This document shows, piece after piece, positions 16,265 to 25,402 of a stretch of 64,000 nt of DNA (positions are counted from its first letter, which is position 1; every line of letters begins with the position of its first letter). The stretch lies in assembly GCF_021391675.1 (NCBI RefSeq), contig NZ_CP090095.1, positions 1,369,501 through 1,433,500 of the forward strand. Reading direction: 5' to 3'. The notes below the pieces were generated by a model. It was not told the origin of the DNA and made no database searches. It saw only the letters and a list, made by a program, of their open reading frames with translations. This DNA is from Neorhizobium galegae (GTDB taxonomy: Bacteria > Pseudomonadota > Alphaproteobacteria > Rhizobiales > Rhizobiaceae). A program made the position numbers and the translations under genes.

Positions 16265-16762
16265 TCAACTTTCCGGCGACAGGCGCTCGAAATAATAGCG
16301 TTCCATCTTGGGCACGTAACGCACCACCTGAAAGCCCGTCTTTTCGAGCAGTCGCCGCGAGGCGGCATTCTCCGGCCGGGCAAAGGCCCCGACCTTCGGC
16401 AGTTTCAGGACCTCGTCGGCTTCATGCATCGCTGCCGCCGTCAGCTCGCGGCCAAATCCCTTGCCCCAGCTATCGGGGTGAAAGTAGTAGCCGAGCTCGA
16501 CGCCCCAGCCGGGATCGAAAGGATCGTCGTAAAGCCCGCCCCAGCCGATGATCCGGCCGCTCTCCCTCAGCTCGACAGTCCAGGGCGCGTAGCCGTCCCG
16601 GCGGCGGCGCCATTCGTGCACCGCCACCCGCCGCCGGCATTCCCTCGGTGAGCCGTCCACATGGGTGAACCGCATCGCGTTCGGGTCGCCGAGGAATTCG
16701 AACAGGGCAGGGACGTCGGCAAGCTTTGGACGCCTGAGGATGAGCCGGTCGGTGACGATCAT
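16265..16762 (-). CDS. GNAT-family N-acetyltransferase
   Basis: 165 residues from ATG 16762. MIVTDRLILRRPKLADVPALFEFL opens a RimJ/RimL-like GNAT domain, with GWGVELGYYFHPDSWGKGFGRELTAAAM carrying the acetyl-CoA-binding Q/G-x-x-G-x-G/A loop (WGKGFGREL) and a typical ENAASRRLLEKTGF near the C-terminus. By family it acetylates an amino group of a protein or small molecule from acetyl-CoA. It is 13 bp downstream of the MOSC gene, so probably co-transcribed. Confidence 0.9.
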   Translation of the reverse strand: MIVTDRLILRRPKLADVPALFEFLGDPNAMRFTHVDGSPRECRRRVAVHEWRRRRDGYAPWTVELRESGRIIGWGGLYDDPFDPGWGVELGYYFHPDSWGKGFGRELTAAAMHEADEVLKLPKVGAFARPENAASRRLLEKTGFQVVRYVPKMERYYFERLSPES

Positions 16763-16775
16763 CGATGGGAACCGC

Positions 16776-17627
16776 TCAAGCCCGCCGCTTGATCGTCCAG
16801 GCCTCCGGCCGCTCGGCAACCACCGTCGCAATATCGCCGACCTTGATATGCCCGGTGCCGCGCGGCACGGCGTTCCAGCCGAACAGCGGGCCGGGCACGC
16901 GCCGATCGGCCGACATGCGGATGCGGCCCATGGCGGGGATCGGGTCCGGCACGTCGCGCGTGCCGGTCTGCTGGTCCTGGGTGGTCATGATGCAGCGGGC
17001 GCAGGGCTTGACGAAATCGAAGCGGATGCCGGCGATCTCGATGCCGGTCCAGCCGTCCTCGGCCCAGGCCTCGCTATGGTCGAGCACGATATTCGGCCGG
17101 AACCGCTCCATGCCGACCGCGCCTTCGCCCTTGGCTGCCATGTCCGCATTGAGCGCCGCAAGCGACCCCGTCGTGGTCACCAGGACCTGGTAACCGTCGG
17201 CAAAGGTCACCGGCGAATTGTCACCGGCCCATTCCGGGTTGGCAACGCGCCGGGCCTGCTCGTCGAAGAACACCAGCCGGATATCCCGGCCGAGCCATTC
17301 CGACAGCGTCGCATTGGCCGCATCGTCGGCAAGCGCCGCGTTGACGCTCGATTTCCACACGACCGTCTCCATGCGCCGGTCCGCCGGCGGCCGGGCGACG
17401 CGAATCTCGCCTTGCCCCTCCATCGCGAAGCGCACGGCATCCTTGTCCGGAGTGACCTCGAGCCTGGCGAGCGGCTGCAATTCCCGCTGGGTGATGAACA
17501 TGCCGGTCGGATCGACGACCATCATCTCCCGGTCGCCGGGAATGCCTGATGCCGCGATCTCCGCTTGGGCGAGCGCGATGCCGCGGCCGCTCTTCAGGGG
17601 ATAGAAGTTGAGTTCGGTGATCCGCAT
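16776..17627 (-). CDS. MOSC-domain protein (YcbX/mARC-like)
   Basis: 283 residues. The N-terminal beta-barrel domain (about 1-120; LNFYPLKSGRGI, PGDREMMVVDPTGMFITQRE) is followed by a MOSC domain (about 125-275). KPCARCIMTTQD near 207-218 has the conserved Cys209 that in related proteins ligates the molybdenum cofactor. Members such as E. coli YcbX reduce N-hydroxylated compounds with the cofactor. Start ATG 17627 follows AAGGAGAC. It begins a pair with the GNAT gene and follows the HD gene by 12 bp. Confidence 0.9.
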   Translation of the reverse strand: MRITELNFYPLKSGRGIALAQAEIAASGIPGDREMMVVDPTGMFITQRELQPLARLEVTPDKDAVRFAMEGQGEIRVARPPADRRMETVVWKSSVNAALADDAANATLSEWLGRDIRLVFFDEQARRVANPEWAGDNSPVTFADGYQVLVTTTGSLAALNADMAAKGEGAVGMERFRPNIVLDHSEAWAEDGWTGIEIAGIRFDFVKPCARCIMTTQDQQTGTRDVPDPIPAMGRIRMSADRRVPGPLFGWNAVPRGTGHIKVGDIATVVAERPEAWTIKRRA

Positions 17628-17639
17628 GGGAAGTCTCCT

Positions 17640-18302
17640 TCAAATCTCGTCGATGAAGAGGTCGAGGACCTGTTTCAGCCGCGCGTGCCGCTCGGTGGCA
17701 AAAGCCCGCCCCGCGGCGGTCTGGAAGCCGTCGGCAAGCTTGAACAGTTTCACCTCGAAATGGTCGATCGCAAAAGCCTTGTCGTCGAGCGGGCGATCTT
17801 TGGCGAGCGGATCCGCCGGGTCGTAGAGGCCGGACCCCATCCGCCCGGCGATGTAGAAACAGCGCGCCGCGCCCACCATGCCGATCGCATCCAGCCGGTC
17901 CGCATCCTGCAATATCTTCGCCTCCAGCGTCTCGGGCGTTATGTTCGCCGAAAAACTGTGCGCCGTCACCGCATGTGCGACGGCCCCGATATCCGCCTTG
18001 TCCCAGCCGAGATCGGCAAGGATCACCGACGCCTTCTCGGCCGCCAGCCGCGAGGCCTGCGCCCGCAGCGGCGAGTTCTTCTCCACCGACACGCAATCAT
18101 GCAGCAGCACGGCGGCGGCCAGCACCCGCCCGTCGCCGCCTTCCTTGGCATGGATGCGCATCGCATTGCGGAAGACGCGCAGGATATGGGCGATGTCGTG
18201 CGACCCGTCGTCGCCCTCGGTCGCATGCGGGATCAGGGTTTCGGCAAGCGCCTCGAAAGGCGAAAAGGCGGCGGCCAGGGAAGCGACAAGGGAAACGGTC
18301 AC
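17640..18302 (-). CDS. HD-domain phosphohydrolase
   Basis: 220 residues. GSHDIAHILRV (about 33-43) and AVLLHDCV (about 64-71) give the metal-binding H...HD, and LQDADRLDAIGMVGAARCF (about 131-150) supplies the distal D, a set typical of YedJ-like HD hydrolases. These cleave phosphate esters; the natural substrate is uncertain. Its start overlaps the DUF2339 stop by 4 bases (ATGA), indicating coupling. Confidence 0.88.
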   Translation of the reverse strand: MTVSLVASLAAAFSPFEALAETLIPHATEGDDGSHDIAHILRVFRNAMRIHAKEGGDGRVLAAAVLLHDCVSVEKNSPLRAQASRLAAEKASVILADLGWDKADIGAVAHAVTAHSFSANITPETLEAKILQDADRLDAIGMVGAARCFYIAGRMGSGLYDPADPLAKDRPLDDKAFAIDHFEVKLFKLADGFQTAAGRAFATERHARLKQVLDLFIDEI

Positions 18303-21076
18303 GAAGCGGTTTCCTGGGAATTGGTGGCGGCGGGTTCACCGCTCTTGTTCACCAGAATGCGCTGGTAGAAAAGCCCGATCCCGATCAGCACCGCACCGAG
18401 CCCGATGAAGGACAGCGCCCGAAGAATCCCTTCGAGGTTCGACATGTCGACCAGGAACACTTTCACCACTGCGACCAGCACGAGAGCGGCGGAAGCGAGC
18501 CGCAGGCTCTTGGCATCGAGCTTCGAGCCGATCGCCAGCAGCAACACGCCGATCAGCAGCCAGACCACCGAATAAGTATAGGTCTCGGCGGCCATGAACC
18601 CCTTCCAGTCGGCAATGTTCTCCCCCTGCCAGAAACGGCGCACCGAAAGCGTCGCCCACAGGAAACCGAGCACCGCGCCGGCCAGCGCCAGCATGATCAC
18701 GTAGGGCATGGGTCGCCTCCCGCGTGCGTAGTAGGCAACAAGCGCATAGGCGAGGCCGGGCAGGAGGTAGCCGAGCAGCAGCAGGTTGAGGAAAGGCCAG
18801 GCGCCGGTGTTTTCGCCGCTGAAATAGGGGTTGAGCGCAAACACGTGCAGCGACAGCGCATTGATCGTCGCGAGCACGCCTGCGATCATCGAACCCCAGC
18901 GGAAGACAGGGCTCGGCGACTTGAGGTCGAGCGTCATCAAAATCCCTGAGAACCCGACCGTCAGCAGCGTATAGATCGACTGTTCGCCAAGCGTCGGCAC
19001 CCGGTCGTCGAGCACGCCGCCGTTCATCGCATGGCGCACCAGCACCGCCACCGTCATCAGGCCGGCCAGCGACGCGAGCGCCTGCATGAGGTTGCGGATG
19101 CGGAAATCCGAAGAGTCCTTCAGCAGATAGGCCGTCGCGATCGCCAGCAGCGTCGGAATGCCGTAGCCCGGCAGCAGCGCGTTGAAGAACGGCGTGGTGC
19201 CGAGACTGTTCTGGCCGATCAGCGTCGGTTCCCAGGCGATGCGGCCGAAGACGATCAGGATCGCCGCCGCCATCATCCACGGCAGCGCCGGCCATGGCCG
19301 CGCCCGCATGCCGAGCACATAGGCAAAGCCCAGCACGGATAGGAGAATGGTGGTGACGATGCCGTTGGTCAGCGCGTGCAGCGCAAACGTGAAGCCGGCA
19401 AACGAGCCGGCGATCAAGAAACAGGCCGCCCAGTCGATGCGGCCCTCCGCGGTTTTGTCGCGCTCACGAAACAGCCATTCGGCACCGGCCAGCAGCACGA
19501 GGCCGAGGCCGACCCCGTAGAGCCCATGCGTCCAGTCGCGTCCGAGATTGCCGAAATTGAGGAAGCTGATCGTCGCCAGCGCCACCGGCACGCCGGACAT
19601 CAGCACGCTCCAGACCATCGAGAATTCCGGCTCTGCCTTGCGGAAGCGTTTCAGGAACGCAAAGCCGAGCAGCGTGAACACCGCCCCGAGCAGCAGGCTG
19701 ACGGCGATTTCCGTCGTATAGGTGATGACCGGCAGCGGTTCGTTGCCGACCGGCTGCGGCACATAGGTGTCAAGCAGCGAAATCGCCACGATGGCGAGGC
19801 TCAGCACCGCCCCGCAGGCGGCGATCATCGCCGGCCAAACCGTATAGGCGCGGCTGGCGCCAAGCGCCGCGAGCGCCGCGATGACTGCCGCGGAGGGGAA
19901 GAAGGGATCGATGCCGGTCACCGGGTTGGTCGCCAGCATGGCGAGCGCCGGCAGAACCGACATGATCGCCACCGACAGCGTGATGGTCAGCGGCTGGCGC
20001 CCGAGCATTCCGCCCCAGCCGGTCTTGACCACCCGGTCCCTGCTATAGACTGCGCCCGGCCAGAAGAAACCGGTGCTGGCGATCATCACGATCAGCGTCA
20101 GTGTCGGCGGCATCGTATCGAAATCGTCGGCGCCGATGGCATAGGCGATCACCCAGAGCCCGATGCCGATATTGGCGAGCATCGGCACGATCGTCCATTG
20201 GCGGAAGCGCGAGGCGGCGTTGACCGCGACCCAGGTGAGGCCGAGGAAGAGGAACAGCGCATTGGCGTTCGGCTCGCCGCTGGCGACGAGGCCGGGCGTC
20301 AGCAGCGAGGCGAGCAGGCCGAGCCCGGCCAGCGCCTGCCCGTGCAGCAGCGAGAGCCCGATGGTGGCAAACGAGACGAGCGCCAAAAGGACGAAGGCCG
20401 GTGTCGCACCGATGAATTCATAGACGCCGTAGGCCGCATAGATCGCCCCAAGCAGCGTCACCGCACCCGCCGCCGTCAGCGCGCCGGGGATCATCGCATT
20501 GCTGAACCGGTCGGACACCTGCGGCATCGCCCGGCGTCGCACGATCTCGCCACCGGCCATCAGGAGGAGGCCGAACAGGCAGGCGAGCACGAGGCGCGCA
20601 CCCGGTCCGAGCAGCCCGGCCTCGATCGACGCCCGCACCAGAAAGATGCCGCCGAAGGCAAGCGCCACGCCGCCGACCCAGACCGGCCAGCGGGCGCCAA
20701 GATAACTTTCGAGGTTTTCCTTGGTCTTCGGCTTGGCAGTCGGCCGTGCTGCCGCCATTGCGGGGGCAGGGGCTTCTTCGGCTGCTGCAATATCCTCGGC
20801 TGCCGTGCTCGCTGCGATCGTCTCTTCCGGAAAAGCTTCTGCCGAAACTGCTTCGGCCTCTGGCACCGGTTCCTCGATTACGGCTTCGGTGACGGCAGCG
20901 GCTGCCGCCACGGGAAGCGCCGCCGGCGCCGCAGCCAAGACCGGTTGCCGCGCCAAGAGATCGGCCTTGATCGCTTCCAGCTCCGTTTCGAGTGCAGTCA
21001 CTCGCGTCGAGGTCTTGCGATTGAGACCCACCATCAGGATCACCAGCAGCAGAAGGAGGATTTCGATCATCGGCAC
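18299..21076 (-). CDS. DUF2339 polytopic membrane protein
   Basis: 925 residues. An N-terminal hydrophobic anchor (MIEILLLLLVILMVGL) leads to a short coiled-coil-like helix, then an Ala/Glu/Pro-rich linker (about 45-115), then about two dozen membrane segments to the C-terminus. The block ESYLGARWPVWVGGVALAFGGIFLVRASIEAG marks the DUF2339 core. The function of the family is unknown; size and layout suggest an inner-membrane transporter or envelope protein. It heads the leftward set DUF2339-HD-MOSC-GNAT. Confidence 0.88.
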   Translation of the reverse strand: MPMIEILLLLLVILMVGLNRKTSTRVTALETELEAIKADLLARQPVLAAAPAALPVAAAAAVTEAVIEEPVPEAEAVSAEAFPEETIAASTAAEDIAAAEEAPAPAMAAARPTAKPKTKENLESYLGARWPVWVGGVALAFGGIFLVRASIEAGLLGPGARLVLACLFGLLLMAGGEIVRRRAMPQVSDRFSNAMIPGALTAAGAVTLLGAIYAAYGVYEFIGATPAFVLLALVSFATIGLSLLHGQALAGLGLLASLLTPGLVASGEPNANALFLFLGLTWVAVNAASRFRQWTIVPMLANIGIGLWVIAYAIGADDFDTMPPTLTLIVMIASTGFFWPGAVYSRDRVVKTGWGGMLGRQPLTITLSVAIMSVLPALAMLATNPVTGIDPFFPSAAVIAALAALGASRAYTVWPAMIAACGAVLSLAIVAISLLDTYVPQPVGNEPLPVITYTTEIAVSLLLGAVFTLLGFAFLKRFRKAEPEFSMVWSVLMSGVPVALATISFLNFGNLGRDWTHGLYGVGLGLVLLAGAEWLFRERDKTAEGRIDWAACFLIAGSFAGFTFALHALTNGIVTTILLSVLGFAYVLGMRARPWPALPWMMAAAILIVFGRIAWEPTLIGQNSLGTTPFFNALLPGYGIPTLLAIATAYLLKDSSDFRIRNLMQALASLAGLMTVAVLVRHAMNGGVLDDRVPTLGEQSIYTLLTVGFSGILMTLDLKSPSPVFRWGSMIAGVLATINALSLHVFALNPYFSGENTGAWPFLNLLLLGYLLPGLAYALVAYYARGRRPMPYVIMLALAGAVLGFLWATLSVRRFWQGENIADWKGFMAAETYTYSVVWLLIGVLLLAIGSKLDAKSLRLASAALVLVAVVKVFLVDMSNLEGILRALSFIGLGAVLIGIGLFYQRILVNKSGEPAATNSQETAS

Positions 21077-21509
21077 GCTCGCGGGTGAGGAGTTCGGTCA
21101 AGCGGTTATACAATTGCCGGGCGAGGGAAGGGAAGAGCCGTGTTCCACAACCCATCCTCAATCGGAAGCCACGGAAACCATTGCCGTTTTTCAGAACTCC
21201 CCCAGGTCGGATCCAATGGCCTAGATTTCGGTTGCGTCCGCATTCCCGTGCCGGGCGAGGACGTAGGTCGCCACTTCGCTAACTCACTGAATGATATGGA
21301 ACAGGAGTTTCAGTGTTCGCGCCTGACGTGCGGTTCTCAATCGGCTGCCAAAAACATCGGCAGAATTCCGCACACTAAAATGGCGTTTGCATATGTAATG
21401 AACAATTCTAAAGTATGATTGTTTTGTGTGCAATTTCGACTTGCGCGGCCCCGGAATAAACGCTTGGATGCATCCCATCCGAACAAAAAACTCCAGGGGG
21501 ACGACCTTC
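21077..21509. other. 433-bp gene-free region before ABC operon
   Basis: Divergent region between DUF2339 and the binding-protein gene. The part 21370-21430 is A/T-rich (TTTGCATATG, TATGATT) and probably holds the rightward promoter, but I cannot align a well-spaced -35/-10 pair. No riboswitch-like fold or reading frame was recognised. Confidence 0.5.
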
Positions 21510-22550
21510 ATGATCTCGCGCAGACTGTTCTCAAAACTCCCAGCCGTCGCGGCCCTTGCGCTTGCCGCCGGCTTCTCGGTGCCTGCCGCTCCGGCGCTGG
21601 CGCAAACCGCGGTCAAGTTCACGCTCGACTGGAAATTCGAAGGCCCGGCCGCCGGCTTCCTGCTGGCGCAGGACAAGGGTTACTTCAAGGCCGAAGGCCT
21701 CGACGTCACCATCGACACCGGCAACGGCTCGGTCGAGGCGATCCCGCGTGTTGCGACCGGCGCCTACCAGATGGGTTTTGGCGACATCAACTCGCTTATC
21801 AAGTTCCTTGACGAGGATCCGAACCAGAAGATCAGGGCCGCGATGATGGTCTACGAGCGCCCGACCTTCGCGGTCGTCGGCCGCAAGTCGCTCGGCATCA
21901 CCACCGATCCGAAGTCGCTGGAAGGCAAGAAGCTCGGCGCGCCTCCGCCGGATGGCGCCTTCGCCCAGTGGAAGGCCTTCAAGCAGGTCGCCAAGATCGA
22001 CGATTCGAAGATCACGATCGAATCGATCGGCTTTCCGGTCCGCGAGCCGATGCTCGCCCAGGGCAAGGTCGACGCTGTTTTCGGTTTCGCCTTCTCGGTC
22101 ATCCTCAACCTGAAAGCCCAGGGTATCAAGGATGAGGACATCGCCACCATCCTGATGGCTGAAAACGGCCTCAACCTCTATGGCAACGCGGTGCTGATCA
22201 ACACCGATTTCGCGGCCAAGAACCCGGCTGCCGTCAAGGGTGTCCTGAAGGCGCTCGCCAAGGGTTTTGCCGATGCCGTCGCCAAGCCGGAAGAGGGCGT
22301 CGCCGCCGTCCTCAAGCGCAACGAGACGCTCAACAAGGATATCGAGCTGGAACGCCTGAAAATGGCGAACGCGATGAACATCAAGACCCCTTACGTCGTC
22401 GCCAACGGCTTCGGCGGCATCGACCCGGCGCGGCTCACCGCCTCCATCGACACGCTGAAAGTCTCCATGGGCCTCAAGGGCAACGTCAAGGCCGACCAGG
22501 TTTTTGACGCCAGCTTCCTGCCGGCCAAGGAACAGCGGATGCTGCCGTAA
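21510..22550 (+). CDS. ABC transporter substrate-binding protein (NMT1/THI5-like)
   Basis: 346 residues from ATG 21510 after an AGGGGG site. The N-terminus has a twin-arginine signal, SRRLFSK, followed by a hydrophobic stretch and APALAQ cleavage, so it is probably exported folded by Tat. FTLDWKFEGPAAGFLLAQDKGYFKAEGLDV (in motifs) is the signature of the NMT1/THI5-like family that binds pyrimidines, riboflavin, sulfonates or nitrate. The ligand cannot be assigned. The ATPase and permease follow, separated by two palindromic repeats. Confidence 0.9.
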   Translation: MISRRLFSKLPAVAALALAAGFSVPAAPALAQTAVKFTLDWKFEGPAAGFLLAQDKGYFKAEGLDVTIDTGNGSVEAIPRVATGAYQMGFGDINSLIKFLDEDPNQKIRAAMMVYERPTFAVVGRKSLGITTDPKSLEGKKLGAPPPDGAFAQWKAFKQVAKIDDSKITIESIGFPVREPMLAQGKVDAVFGFAFSVILNLKAQGIKDEDIATILMAENGLNLYGNAVLINTDFAAKNPAAVKGVLKALAKGFADAVAKPEEGVAAVLKRNETLNKDIELERLKMANAMNIKTPYVVANGFGGIDPARLTASIDTLKVSMGLKGNVKADQVFDASFLPAKEQRMLP

Positions 22551-22554
22551 GAGC

Positions 22555-22696
22555 GCAAAGACCCCTCCCCAACCCCTCCCCACAAGGGGGAGGGGCTTAA
22601 ACTGCCGAACCCTCCCGTCCAAATCGGGCGTCGGCGTTGCGGGAGATCTAACCCTCCCCCTTGTGGGGAAGGTGGCCGGCAGGCGGGAGGGGGTTT
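22555..22696. repeat. type A palindromic repeats between ABC genes, copy 2
   Basis: Two half-elements, 22555-22600 and 22650-22696, lie in the order opposite to 9984-10085. They fill most of the gap between the binding-protein stop and the ATPase start. They could form stable hairpins that uncouple expression of the two genes. Confidence 0.75.
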
Positions 22697-22726
22697 GCTA
22701 CACGACTGTCCGAAAGGAAAATTTGA

Positions 22727-23515
22727 TTGCCCCACCTCGTTTCCATCGACAATGTCGACATGCGCTATGGCGGCGCGGCGGGCACGCTTGCCGTCTCCGG
22801 CCTGACCATGAAGGTCGGCAAGGGCGAGTTCGCGGCGGTCGTCGGCCCGTCCGGCTGCGGCAAGTCGACCCTGATGAAACTCGTCACCGGCCTGCACATC
22901 CCCCAGAGCGGCGTCGTCATCGTTGCGGACAGACAGGTGACCAAGCCGGTGTCGATCGTCGGCATGGCCTTCCAGAACCCGACCATGCTGCCTTGGCGCA
23001 CCACGCTCGACAACATCCTCCTGCCACTCGAAATTGTCGAAAGACACCGCCACCGCCTGCGCGCCAACAAGAAGGAATATGTCGAGCAGGCCGAACACCT
23101 GCTCGAAACCGTGGGCTTGAAGGGATTCGGCTCAAAATTCCCCTGGCAGCTTTCGGGCGGCATGCAGCAGCGCGCCAACCTCTGCCGCGCGCTGATCCAC
23201 GAACCCGAACTCCTGATGCTCGACGAACCCTTCGGCGCCCTCGACGCGTTCACCCGCGAGGAGCTGTGGTGCGTCATCCGCGACCTGCATGCGGCGCAGG
23301 GCGTCACCATCATCCTCGTCACCCACGACCTGCGCGAGGCGACCTTCCTTGCCGACCGGATCTTCGTGATGAGCGCCCGTCCCGGCAAGGTGCTGAAGGA
23401 ACATACCGTGCCCTTCGCCCGCCCCCGCGATCTGGAAGTCATGTACGAAAAGGCCTTCAACGACATGGTGCATGAACTGCACGGCGAAATCGCCAGCGCG
23501 AGGGTTGTCGCATGA
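22727..23515 (+). CDS. ABC transporter ATP-binding protein
   Basis: 262 residues, starting at TTG 22727 with an AAAGGAAA site eight bases upstream; no ATG gives a full N-terminus. Walker A is VGPSGCGKST (about 40-49), the Q-loop is AFQNPTMLPWRTTLDN, the signature LSGGMQQRANLCRAL, Walker B LLMLDEPFGALDAFT, and the H-loop THD. It belongs to the SsuB/TauB-type ATPases that pair with NMT1/THI5-like binding proteins. Its stop overlaps the permease start by 4 bases. Confidence 0.95.
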   Translation: MPHLVSIDNVDMRYGGAAGTLAVSGLTMKVGKGEFAAVVGPSGCGKSTLMKLVTGLHIPQSGVVIVADRQVTKPVSIVGMAFQNPTMLPWRTTLDNILLPLEIVERHRHRLRANKKEYVEQAEHLLETVGLKGFGSKFPWQLSGGMQQRANLCRALIHEPELLMLDEPFGALDAFTREELWCVIRDLHAAQGVTIILVTHDLREATFLADRIFVMSARPGKVLKEHTVPFARPRDLEVMYEKAFNDMVHELHGEIASARVVA

Positions 23516-24324
23516 GCGTGGTCACGGAAAACACCGCCACGCCGGCCAAGCCGCTTGCCCAGCGCATCAACTGGGTGAAGCTCGCCCCCTGGCTCTATAC
23601 GATCGGACTTTTCCTCGCCTGGGAACTGCTGGTCATCGTGCTGCAGACCTCGCCGACCGTGCTGCCGGCGCCGTCGCGCGTCTTCCAGGCGATCGTGCAA
23701 TACTGGTCGCCGATCTGGAAGAACTCGCTGCAGACGCTGTATACGACCACCGTCGGCTTCGCGATCGCCGTCGTCGCGGGCCTGGCGATCGGCCTCTTCA
23801 TCGGCTGGTCGAAGGCGATCTATGCCGGGCTCTATCCGCTGATGATCGGCTTCAACGCCATCCCCAAGGTGGCGCTCGTGCCGATCCTGGTCATCTGGTT
23901 CGGCATCGGCGCGGTGCCCGCCATCCTCACCGCCTTTCTGATCTCCTTCTTCCCGATCGTCGTCAACGTCGCGACCGGCCTTGCCACCATCGAGCCGGAA
24001 ACCGAGGACGTGCTGCGCGCGCTCGGCGCGAAGAAACTCGACATCATGCTGAAGGTCGGCATCCCGCGCTCGATGCCCTATTTCTTCGGCTCGCTGAAAG
24101 TGGCGATCACGCTCGCCTTCGTGGGCTCCGTCGTGTCGGAAACCGTCGCCTCGAACTACGGCCTCGGCAACATGATGAGCTCTGCCCAGAGCCAGTTCAA
24201 CGTGCCGCTGGTTTTCGCCGGCCTCCTGATGCTCGCCGTCGAAGGCATCGCCATGTATGCGCTGATGGCCTGGATCGAGATGCGCATGACCGGCTGGGCG
24301 CACCGCTCCACCATGTCGCAGTGA
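23512..24324 (+). CDS. ABC transporter permease
   Basis: 270 residues. Six or so membrane segments with the BPD_transp_1 fold; the EAA-like loop that contacts the ATPase reads VLRALGAKKLDIMLKVGIPRSMPYFFGSLK (about 165-195). Start ATG overlaps the ATPase stop (ATGA). It completes the importer with the upstream binding protein and ATPase. Confidence 0.94.
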   Translation: MSVVTENTATPAKPLAQRINWVKLAPWLYTIGLFLAWELLVIVLQTSPTVLPAPSRVFQAIVQYWSPIWKNSLQTLYTTTVGFAIAVVAGLAIGLFIGWSKAIYAGLYPLMIGFNAIPKVALVPILVIWFGIGAVPAILTAFLISFFPIVVNVATGLATIEPETEDVLRALGAKKLDIMLKVGIPRSMPYFFGSLKVAITLAFVGSVVSETVASNYGLGNMMSSAQSQFNVPLVFAGLLMLAVEGIAMYALMAWIEMRMTGWAHRSTMSQ

Positions 24325-24374
24325 CGGGTTCTCGAGCCGTGGCCTTCGGCACCGGTTCTGCATCCGCAGTCCAG

Positions 24375-24869
24375 TTACCGCCGCGGTCCCGGCCGGAAAG
24401 CCTCCCGCAAGCGTTCGACGACCTCTGTAACGCTCGGCCCCTGGATCGGTGGTGGCGCCGATCCTTCGCAGAATTCCCGCCAGACGAAGAACGTCAGCTC
24501 CGCGCCATCGGTCGCAGTCTCGCCCGGGCCTTCGGCGAAAGTATTGAGCATCCTGTACCGCTCGTCCTGCCAGAAAAGCGCCTCCACCCAGCCATAGATC
24601 GGGATTACGTGGAAATGGATCGAATGGCCTGGCATATGGCCGTATCGCCCGATATAGACCCGCTCCGCCTTCAGCTCTTGGCCCAGCGCCCTCTGAGCCT
24701 TCGCCATCAGCGGCCCGAGCTCTAGGAGCGCTTCGTCCTCAAGCTCGCTGAGATCGCCCGCAAAGCGCTTGGAATCGATCATCAGATAGCCGGGAAGGGC
24801 GGAATTTGTCCGGTGATTGACGAGCCAGTGCGGCGTCTCGAAGACATGAAGTTCTGGAGGAATGGGCAT
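24375..24869 (-). CDS. HIT-like protein
   Basis: 164 residues from ATG 24869, with AGGGA upstream; the frame extends 21 codons further but without support. HSIHFHVIPIYGW (about 84-96) resembles the H-x-H-x-H histidine triad of HIT hydrolases, with a serine in the spacing, and LPGYLMIDSKRFAGDLSELEDEALLELGPLM precedes it as in HIT proteins. It probably binds nucleotides or cleaves nucleotidyl bonds; the incomplete triad leaves activity open. It is divergent from the ParS/RES module. Confidence 0.75.
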   Translation of the reverse strand: MPIPPELHVFETPHWLVNHRTNSALPGYLMIDSKRFAGDLSELEDEALLELGPLMAKAQRALGQELKAERVYIGRYGHMPGHSIHFHVIPIYGWVEALFWQDERYRMLNTFAEGPGETATDGAELTFFVWREFCEGSAPPPIQGPSVTEVVERLREAFRPGPRR

Positions 24870-24949
24870 TTCGATCGATCCCTGTGAGGGTTCCTTGCAA
24901 AAAGGGGTAGCAACAGCCACACGCCGCGGCAATGTTAATAAGGAAGGTC

Positions 24950-24988
24950 CATTTGACCTTTACATCGAGACCAAATGAACTACATTTG
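24950..24988. promoter_or_regulatory. putative operator of the ParS/RES module
   Basis: CAAATG-AACTA-CATTTG is a 17-bp palindrome (24972-24988), and another CATTTG half lies at 24950-24955. TTGACC (24953-24958) could be a -35 box. Antitoxins of this type usually repress their own operon. Confidence 0.5.
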
Positions 24989-25012
24989 AGTTCGACGCAA
25001 AGGAGCCTCGGC

Positions 25013-25402
25013 ATGGCGGTCACGGCAAGGAGAGAGCAGGCGGAGCAGATGGCGGCCGTTGCGCTGAAGGCCTTCGGCAATGTCGTCGCCGAATGGGGCG
25101 TGCCGGTGAACGAGGCGGCAGCACTTGCCGACATGTCGGAAAGTACCTGGAAACGCGCCCGAAAGCCCGGTTATTCCGGCGGGCTGACCAAGGACCAGAT
25201 GCTGCGCCTCAGCGCCGTGATCGGCATCTACAAGGCGCTAAAGCTCTATTTCAGCGATCCGATCGCCACCAGGTGGATGACGCTTCCGAACGAGGGGCCG
25301 CTGTTTCGCGGCACCCGCCCGATCGATACGCTGATCGATGAGGGACTGCCGCAATTCCTGCAGGTGCGCAATTACCTCGATGCCCTGCGGGGCGGCGCGT
25401 GA
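25013..25402 (+). CDS. parS: antitoxin of Xre/MbcA/ParS type
   Basis: 129 residues from ATG 25013 (AAAGGAG site). An N-terminal helical Xre-like domain (about 20-70; VNEAAALADMSESTWKRARKPGYSGGL) is followed by a DUF2384-like C-terminal part with SDPIATRWMTLPNEGPLFRGTRPIDTLIDEG, the classic LFxGxxPxxxxxxxG stretch that blocks the toxin. Its stop overlaps the GTG start of the RES gene (GTGA), giving coupled translation. By family it neutralises the RES toxin and represses the operon. The gene symbol follows the ParST naming for this class. Confidence 0.9.
   Translation: MAVTARREQAEQMAAVALKAFGNVVAEWGVPVNEAAALADMSESTWKRARKPGYSGGLTKDQMLRLSAVIGIYKALKLYFSDPIATRWMTLPNEGPLFRGTRPIDTLIDEGLPQFLQVRNYLDALRGGA

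Noticed and set aside
19376..21088. 570-codon plus-strand frame opposite the DUF2339 gene
   Set aside because: Highly charged Arg/Glu/Gln product, typical of the complement of membrane-protein codons.
21370..21509. Thiamine or other riboswitch before the NMT1/THI5-like operon
   Set aside because: No conserved TPP-riboswitch core was found, and the A/T-rich stretch does not fold into the expected stems by eye.
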